Source: Halorarius halobius
Lineage (GTDB): Archaea; Halobacteriota; Halobacteria; Halobacteriales; Haloarculaceae
Length of the DNA stretch: 64,000 nt
Direction of reading: 5' to 3'
Assembly: GCF_024298865.1 (NCBI RefSeq)
Contig: NZ_CP101161.1
Location: 3,679,175 to 3,743,174 of the forward strand
In this document: positions 59,039 to 64,000 of the stretch, one piece after another
How the letters are laid out: each line of letters opens with the position of its first letter
Numbering within the stretch: the stretch's first letter is position 1
Notes under the pieces: model-generated
Database searches by the model: none
What the model was told of the DNA's origin: nothing
Seen by the model: the letters and a program-made list of their open reading frames with translations, nothing else
Program-made: the position numbers and the translations under genes

Positions 59039-61724
59039 ACGCCGCGAGCGCCGCGGCGTCGGCGCTGTCGGCCCGTTCGACCGACGACCGGTTCGTCGTC
59101 GGGTCCTTCCGCACCGTCACGAGTTCGTCCGCCGCCCCCACGAGTTCGTCGTCGTGGCTGACGACGAGTATCTGCTCGACGCCCAACTCGCGCATCGACT
59201 CGACCAACTCGACCAGTTTCGAGACGTGGCCCGAGTCGAGAAACACCGTCGGCTCGTCGAGGATGAGCGGCGGCATCGGCGTCGTCCCCTCGATGCCCTC
59301 CGCCAGTAGCCGGTAGATTGCACACCGAAGCGAGAGGTTGAAGATGGCCCGCTCGCCGCCCGACAGCTGTTCGGGGTCCAGCGGTTCGCCGTCCTTCTGG
59401 TACACCGTCAGTTCGTACTCGCCGTCGAGTTCGATGTGTGAGTAGGCGTCGTTGCCGTAGACGAGTTCGAACGTCTCGTTGAGCATCGCCTCGAGTTTCG
59501 TCACGTTCGCCTGGCGCAACTCGGCACGCAGGTCGGCGTACATCGACTGGAGGCGTTCGGCCTCGTCGTACAGCGAGTCGAGCCGCTCGACGGTCGCCCG
59601 CAGGTCGTCGCGCCGTTCGCGGAGCCCCTCGAGGTCGGATATCTCCTGTTCGACCGCGCCGACCTGCGCCTGTAGGTCGTCGCGTCGCTCGTACAGTTCA
59701 TCGAGCTTCGGCTCGACCTTCTCGAGGTACTGTTCGGCCTCCTGCTTCCGGTTTTCGGCCGACTCGATGGCGTCGGAGTCGACCGCCTCCGCGAGTTCGC
59801 GCTTCCGGTCGCGTTTGTCCTGCAGGCGCTCGCGCCGCAGGTCGTTCTGCTCGGCGAGGTTCGACCGCTCCTCGCGGAGCGTCTCGATGCGGTCGGTCGT
59901 CTCCCCGAGCGCGTCGTGCCGCTCGCGGAGCCGCTCGACCCGCTGGATGGCCGCCTTGAGGTCGCTCGACTCGCCGTTGAGTTCGCCCATCCGCTCGCGG
60001 GCGGCGTCGGCCGCCTCCGCGGCCGCGTCGGCCTCCTCGCGCTTCTCTTCGGCCTCGGCCTCGAGAGTCTCGGCGCGCTCACGGAGTTCGTCGACGCGGT
60101 CCGCGCGGTCCGCCAGCGCCGCCTCCCGCTCCTCGATGAGCTGGTCGAGGCTCTCGCGTTCGCTCCGCAGTTCGTCGATGCGGTCGGCCTGCTCGACCAG
60201 CGCGTCCGCACGTTCGAGGTCGGCTTCCAGCCCCTCCTCGCGCGCTTCGAGGTCGGAGAGCTCCGCTTCGAGGTCGGCGACCCGCTCGCGGTCCTCGTCG
60301 AGGGAATCGACGTGGGGCGACTCCTCGACCGGCTGGCCGCACTCGGGACATCTCCCCTCCTCGAGCAGTCGTTCGGTCTCGGCGACCGTCTCGCGGGCGT
60401 TCTCGAGGTCGGATTCGACGCCGGCCATCTCCTCGCGGACCGCCGCGAGGTCGTCGGCGACCGACTCGCGGTGGTCGGCCGCCCCCTCGGGGTCGACGGG
60501 CGCGTCCGCGAACGTCTCGCGGGCCGCCTCGACCGCCTGGTCCAGCGACTCGACCCGCTCGCGGCGCTCGGCGAGTTCCTCGCGGGCCTCCTCCAAGTCG
60601 GTCGCCAGGTCGCCGGCCTCGTCGCGTTTCGCGTCGGCCTCCGCGGCGAGTTCTTCGGCGCGCTCGCGGGCGTTCTCCGCGGCGCCCGTGTGCTTCTGTA
60701 TCTCGGCGGTCTGTTCCTGTATCCGCTCGGTGACCGCTTCCCGGTCCTCACGCAGTGTCGCGAGCCGCGCGTCGAGCGCGTCGTCGGTCAGTTCGTCCGC
60801 GTCGTCGGCGTCGAGGTCGGTCTCGTCGAGCAGGTCCGCCACCTCAGCGCGCAGGTCGTCGGCCTCCTCGCGCAACTCCGCGATGCGGTCGGCCTTCCGT
60901 TCGCGGGCCTGCTCGGCGTCGGCTATCTCGTCGGTCAGCGCATCGATGTCCGACTCCACCTCGTCGAGTTCGGCCTGCCGCTGTTCGTACTCCTCGAGGT
61001 CCGCCTCCGCGTCCTCCAGTTGGGTCCGGGCCTGGTCGCGGTTCTCCTCGAACCGGTCGACGTCGTCGGTCACCTCCGATAGCTCCGTCTTCAGGCGGTT
61101 GAGGCGGTCGTGGAGGCCCTTGTCCTCCTTCGTGGCTATCTGGTCGTCGAGGTCCTCGAGCGCTCCGCGTTTGGTGTCGCGGACGCGGCCGACGCCGACG
61201 CGGGCGTCCGACGCGCGCTCGCGGTACTCCTCCAGTTTGCCGAGTTGAAGGAGGTCGTCTATCATGTCCTGGCGCTCGCCGGGTGAGGCGTTGATGAGCT
61301 TGTTCACCTCGCCCTGCCGGACGTACGCGCAGTTGACGAACGCCGAGGCGTCCATCCGGAGGAGGTCCGCGACCGCGGTGCGCACGTCGCGGGCCCCCTC
61401 GACGGGGTCGTCGGGCCCCTCCAGCAGGCAGGTCGTCGTCTGGGCCGAGTCGCCCCGCACTTTCAGTTCCCGCTCGACGTGGTAGTCGTGGCCGCCGTGA
61501 GTGAACCAGAGGTCGACGCTGGCCTCCTCGGCGCCGATGGTGATGACCTCGTCGAGCGTCGTGTCGAGCGCGCGGGCGCCGTACAGCGCGAAGAAACACG
61601 CCTCCAACAGCGACGACTTCCCGGAGCCGTTCAGCCCGTGGATGACCGTCACGCCCGAATCGAGCCGCAGGTCGGCGTCGTCGTAACACTTGAAGTTCTG
61701 CAGGCGGACGCGGCGGAACCTCAC
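59031..61724 (-). CDS. rad50: DNA double-strand break repair ATPase Rad50
   Basis: An 897-residue SMC-like protein. Walker A is HGLNGSGKSSLLEACFFALY, then long coiled coils flank the zinc hook CPECG (Cys459 and Cys462). The signature is LSGGERAIFNLSLRCA and Walker B is LILDEPTVFLDSGHVSKL. Q-loop region ASAFVNCAYVRQGEVNKLI is present. With Mre11 it tethers and processes broken ends. It starts ATG 61724, four bases inside the mre11 stop, so the two are one transcript. Confidence 0.96.
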   Translation of the reverse strand: MRFRRVRLQNFKCYDDADLRLDSGVTVIHGLNGSGKSSLLEACFFALYGARALDTTLDEVITIGAEEASVDLWFTHGGHDYHVERELKVRGDSAQTTTCLLEGPDDPVEGARDVRTAVADLLRMDASAFVNCAYVRQGEVNKLINASPGERQDMIDDLLQLGKLEEYRERASDARVGVGRVRDTKRGALEDLDDQIATKEDKGLHDRLNRLKTELSEVTDDVDRFEENRDQARTQLEDAEADLEEYEQRQAELDEVESDIDALTDEIADAEQARERKADRIAELREEADDLRAEVADLLDETDLDADDADELTDDALDARLATLREDREAVTERIQEQTAEIQKHTGAAENARERAEELAAEADAKRDEAGDLATDLEEAREELAERRERVESLDQAVEAARETFADAPVDPEGAADHRESVADDLAAVREEMAGVESDLENARETVAETERLLEEGRCPECGQPVEESPHVDSLDEDRERVADLEAELSDLEAREEGLEADLERADALVEQADRIDELRSERESLDQLIEEREAALADRADRVDELRERAETLEAEAEEKREEADAAAEAADAARERMGELNGESSDLKAAIQRVERLRERHDALGETTDRIETLREERSNLAEQNDLRRERLQDKRDRKRELAEAVDSDAIESAENRKQEAEQYLEKVEPKLDELYERRDDLQAQVGAVEQEISDLEGLRERRDDLRATVERLDSLYDEAERLQSMYADLRAELRQANVTKLEAMLNETFELVYGNDAYSHIELDGEYELTVYQKDGEPLDPEQLSGGERAIFNLSLRCAIYRLLAEGIEGTTPMPPLILDEPTVFLDSGHVSKLVELVESMRELGVEQILVVSHDDELVGAADELVTVRKDPTTNRSSVERADSADAAALAAFN

Positions 61725-63019
61725 GAGAAATCACCCATCGACGCCTGCCCGTCCGAGCCGTCGGCGTCGCCACCGTCCGGCGCGGTCTCCTCGACCGTCG
61801 AGTCCTCGGCCACGTCCTCGTCGGCCGGCTCCTCGGTCGTCCCGTCGTCGGTCGGCTCCTCGACCGTTCCATCGTCCGTTGCGGCGTCGTCGGCCGACTC
61901 GAACGCGCCGGCCTCGCTCTCGTCGAGCAACTCGCGGACCCGTCCTTCGACCGTGTCCGCGACGTTCGAGTCGGCCACCTTCGAGGCCCTGATGGTCTCG
62001 TCGAGGTCGCGGGCCGCCGAGGAGAGCCCCATCTCGCGGACCCGCTCGCGGACCGCGTCGTCGGGGTCCGCAAAGGACACCTCCACGTCGTCTTCCTCGG
62101 TCCGCTCGCGGGCGTCGGTGACCCGCGCGACGAGCGCGCCCCGGTCGTCGGCGAACGCCTCGATTCGGGCCGGCTGGACCCGCTCACCTTCCCCCTCGAT
62201 GGAGACGGCCACGACCGCGTCGGTCAACTCGTGCTGGCCGACCTGCTCGCGGACGCGCTCGACGCCCTCCCCCTCGGCGAGCGTCACGTCGACGAACACG
62301 AACTCCCGGGTGGGGATGCCGCGCCGGGATATCGAGGCACCTCCGTCCCCGAACTCGACGATGTTGTAGCCGCGGTCGTCGCGCTCGCTGGCGGACGCGC
62401 GCTCGGTCGACCCGCAGTAGGTGACCCACGTTCCCTCGATTTCGGCCCGTTCGGGCGCGTGCTCGTCGCCCAGTAGCATCGCGTCGAACGAGACGTTCGC
62501 CTCGTCCAGCACCTCGCGGGCGTCCCACTCGACGTTCCCGTAGTCGGGGACGAGCGGTTCGAACAGGCCGTGGGAGACGAGCGCCGCGTGGTCGGCGTCG
62601 TGGGGAGCAAACTCGTACTCGAGGTCGTCGCGCCGGGACCGGGGGACGAAATCCAGCCCGTAGAACGCGGTGTCGCCCACGACGGTCGGCTCCTCCGAGA
62701 GCCGGGTCGCCAGCCCCATCTGCTCGAACAGGTCGAGCCACTGGCCGTTGCGCGTCGTCTCGTGGTTGCCGACGACCGCGAGGAACGGGATGTCGGCGTC
62801 GTCCAACTCGCGGAGCACCGAGAGCGTCCCGACGAGGTCCGGCAGTTCCGGCCGCCGGTCGTGGAACAGGTCCCCCGCGTGGACGACGGCGTCCACCCCC
62901 TCGTCGACCGCGTCGTCGACGACCCGACGGAACGCCGACAGAAAGTCCTCCCGACGGGTCGGGAGGTGGTACTGCTGGTAGCCGAGGTGGGTGTCACCGG
63001 TGTGGATCACCCGTGTCAT
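61721..63019 (-). CDS. mre11: DNA double-strand break repair nuclease Mre11
   Basis: A 432-residue metallophosphoesterase. Motifs: HTGDTHLGY (I), HAGDLFHDRRP (II), VVGNHETTRNG (III), ALVSHGLFE (IV), and the final motif, which is usually GHxH, is LLGDEHAPE here (Asp in place of the first His). The C-terminal half includes the capping domain and a very acidic tail (DDGTVEEPTDDGTTEEPADE). ATG 63019 is chosen over GTG 63037. It works with Rad50 in end resection. Confidence 0.94.
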   Translation of the reverse strand: MTRVIHTGDTHLGYQQYHLPTRREDFLSAFRRVVDDAVDEGVDAVVHAGDLFHDRRPELPDLVGTLSVLRELDDADIPFLAVVGNHETTRNGQWLDLFEQMGLATRLSEEPTVVGDTAFYGLDFVPRSRRDDLEYEFAPHDADHAALVSHGLFEPLVPDYGNVEWDAREVLDEANVSFDAMLLGDEHAPERAEIEGTWVTYCGSTERASASERDDRGYNIVEFGDGGASISRRGIPTREFVFVDVTLAEGEGVERVREQVGQHELTDAVVAVSIEGEGERVQPARIEAFADDRGALVARVTDARERTEEDDVEVSFADPDDAVRERVREMGLSSAARDLDETIRASKVADSNVADTVEGRVRELLDESEAGAFESADDAATDDGTVEEPTDDGTTEEPADEDVAEDSTVEETAPDGGDADGSDGQASMGDFS

Positions 63020-63323
63020 CGTCGCGTGGTTGGCCACCGGCCCCTATAGGGGTTCCGCGACCGCGGCGGAACTGGTCCGTGGCGTCGATGGGCTCGCCCG
63101 CGGCGGCCCGCTGGTACCGTTCGAACGCCGAGAGCGCGGCGCGACCGCGGCGGGCGCGGGCACCGTCGGCACGCGCGACGGCACGCCGGAGCCGAGCGAG
63201 ACCGCCCCGGTCGACGAACTCGGCGGCGCGGTCGACATCCTCGATGGCCCGCTCGGCGGTTGCGACGGGCGAGGAGTCGACCAGCCGGGCGAGCGCGTCC
63301 TTGGCGGCGCGAACGTCCGTCAC
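62994..63323 (-). CDS. Small helical haloarchaeal protein next to mre11
   Basis: A 109-residue protein starting at GTG 63323, which lies 27 nt from a CCTTTTGAG box on this strand (about 63344-63352). Helical segments: VRAAKDALARLVDSSPVATA, IEDVDRAAEFVDRGGLARLR and ALSAFERYQRAAAG. The tail is Gly/Arg/Asp-rich (TPIGAGGQPRDDDTGDP). The last 26 nt overlap the start of mre11, so translation may be coupled. No known domain. Confidence 0.68.
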   Translation of the reverse strand: MTDVRAAKDALARLVDSSPVATAERAIEDVDRAAEFVDRGGLARLRRAVARADGARARRGRAALSAFERYQRAAAGEPIDATDQFRRGRGTPIGAGGQPRDDDTGDPHR

Positions 63324-63366
63324 GGTGACGGTGGCCGCGGCATCCCTCAAAAGGCTCGGGGCAGGG

Positions 63367-63567
63367 TCAGCCGGCGACACGGCGGTAGCCGCGACGGAGG
63401 AGGCCAGCGGCACCGACCACCGTGAGGACGGCCGCGCCGGCGACGACGGCCCCGTGGACCGGTTCGTACAGTGGAACGGAGGTGTAGCGGCCCAGCATCA
63501 GAAGGACGACAGCCCCGAGCCAGCAGAGGTACAGCCCGATGCCGGCGCGACGGAGGGACCCGCGCAT
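63367..63567 (-). CDS. Small two-helix membrane protein (66 residues)
   Basis: Helices GLYLCWLGAVVLLMLG and AVVAGAAVLTVVGAAGLL, with basic ends (RGSLRRAG and RRGYRRVAG). The start is ATG 63567. No family is recognised. The gene lies between a regulator and the mre11 group and is transcribed in the same direction. Confidence 0.65.
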   Translation of the reverse strand: MRGSLRRAGIGLYLCWLGAVVLLMLGRYTSVPLYEPVHGAVVAGAAVLTVVGAAGLLRRGYRRVAG

Positions 63568-63618
63568 ACGGACGGCTGGCGAGGGACGCCACTTACCGGT
63601 GTTGCTCGGGACGGGGCG

Positions 63619-63882
63619 CTACTCGATGTCGAGCGTGTAGACGCGCTTGCGGGCGTCGGTAAACGAGAAGCGGGAGGCGACGGCGTCGTGTTCCTCGAGC
63701 CGGGAGAGCGCGTACCGCACCGTGCGGGCGGGCAGAAGCGTCTCGTCGGCGAGCTGTGACTGCGTGAGCTGGTCGTTGTACTCGAGAGCCTTCGCGACGA
63801 GCTTCGCGCTCGGCGGGAGCTCGCGCACCGCGTCCCAGCCGTCGGCGTCCGCGGCCTCCGTCGTCGTCTCGGTTGCACTCAT
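63619..63882 (-). CDS. Winged-helix (MarR/TrmB-like) transcription regulator
   Basis: An 87-residue single-domain protein: LPPSAKLVAKALEYNDQLTQ, then a recognition helix LADETLLPARTVRYALSRLE and a wing FSFTDARKRVYTLDIE. The length equals one winged helix. It resembles haloarchaeal TrmB/MarR-type regulators. I use ATG 63882; ATG further upstream at 63948 is in frame but precedes an AT-rich promoter region. Confidence 0.83.
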   Translation of the reverse strand: MSATETTTEAADADGWDAVRELPPSAKLVAKALEYNDQLTQSQLADETLLPARTVRYALSRLEEHDAVASRFSFTDARKRVYTLDIE

Positions 63883-63902
63883 GTGTGCCTTCCCCTTTCG
63901 AA

Positions 63903-63952
63903 TGCTGGGTAATAATATTTGCTGTTCTATTTGATTACTGTTGTGCATCACA
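63903..63952 (-). promoter_or_regulatory. AT-rich promoter region of the winged-helix regulator
   Basis: A 50-nt AT-rich island on the minus strand includes AAATATTATTACC (about 63910-63922), which suits a TATA box for ATG 63882 with a short leader containing GGAAGG. Beyond 63952 the remaining bases show no gene. Confidence 0.5.
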
Positions 63953-64000
63953 TAAACTCGCCAGTCAGGCCGGATTCGCCGGATAGCGCGGCTGATTCCG

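Noticed and set aside
59479..61248. A Ser/Arg-rich plus-strand frame over rad50
   Set aside because: Low-complexity composition results from reading the coiled-coil codons backwards.

Overview
The window is about 64 kb of very GC-rich DNA from a halophilic archaeon (class Halobacteria). This is supported by strongly acidic proteins, many leaderless-type starts with an AT-rich box about 27 nt upstream, Tat signals on secreted proteins, three halocyanin-like copper proteins, a PGF-CTERM-type sorting tail, transcription factor E, family B DNA polymerase, Mre11/Rad50, a class I archaeal aldolase and an archaeal SRP RNA. I cannot name the genus from the sequence alone. Nothing looks like a prophage, insertion sequence, CRISPR array or defence island; most of the window is core chromosome.

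Layout. 1-4811: the end of a Mrp-type Na+/H+ antiporter operon (A' to G). 4852-13324: single genes for coenzyme A synthesis (CoaBC), an aldo/keto reductase, a flavoprotein, an SRPBCC protein, a halocyanin, M42 and M28 peptidases, a prenyl synthase and an orphan HalOD1 domain. 13382-20373: a cytochrome bc (quinol-oxidising) cluster with split cytochrome b, Rieske protein, halocyanin, several small membrane proteins of unknown function and a degenerate NAD-kinase-like protein. 20384-24666: endonuclease III, acyl-CoA dehydrogenase, a halocyanin lipoprotein and an aldehyde dehydrogenase. 24663-28287: a CinA-like protein, a DUF5803 lipoprotein, DUF2110, TFE and Trm56. 28341-35849: a membrane-anchored metzincin, an epimerase, a PGF-CTERM protein and two GT4 glycosyltransferases.

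35937-37893 holds RNA-related genes: RNase P component 4, a YhbY-type protein, an MscS channel and the SRP (7S) RNA. 37933-45321 holds small unknowns, a cysteine synthase, a HemG-like flavodoxin, an alpha/beta hydrolase, a PadR-like regulator, a second acyl-CoA dehydrogenase and 3-hydroxyacyl-CoA dehydrogenase. 45466-48915 carries gluconeogenesis (class I aldolase, FBPase) and an acyl-CoA carboxylase. 49941-51301 has tRNA-Gln(TTG), a SirR/DtxR regulator and a ferritin-like protein. 51360-54984 is sufC-sufB-sufD (transcribed leftward). 55099-57873 is DNA polymerase B. 57999-63882 has small haloarchaeal proteins, rad50-mre11 and a winged-helix regulator.

Themes. Ion and electron-transport energetics (Mrp, bc complex, halocyanins), fatty-acid and acyl-CoA metabolism, iron handling (SirR, ferritin-like, Suf, Rieske, Nth) and genome maintenance (PolB, Nth, Mre11/Rad50) dominate. 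The best leads are: a run of eight AT-rich codons exactly at the YGDTDS motif of polB, which is a known intein insertion site; a partial 5' duplication plus perfect inverted repeat in front of tRNA-Gln; a 65-nt identical segment shared by two halocyanin genes 9.7 kb apart; a degenerate NAD-kinase-like protein inside the bc cluster; and an inverted repeat centred on a TATA box at 57961-57984.
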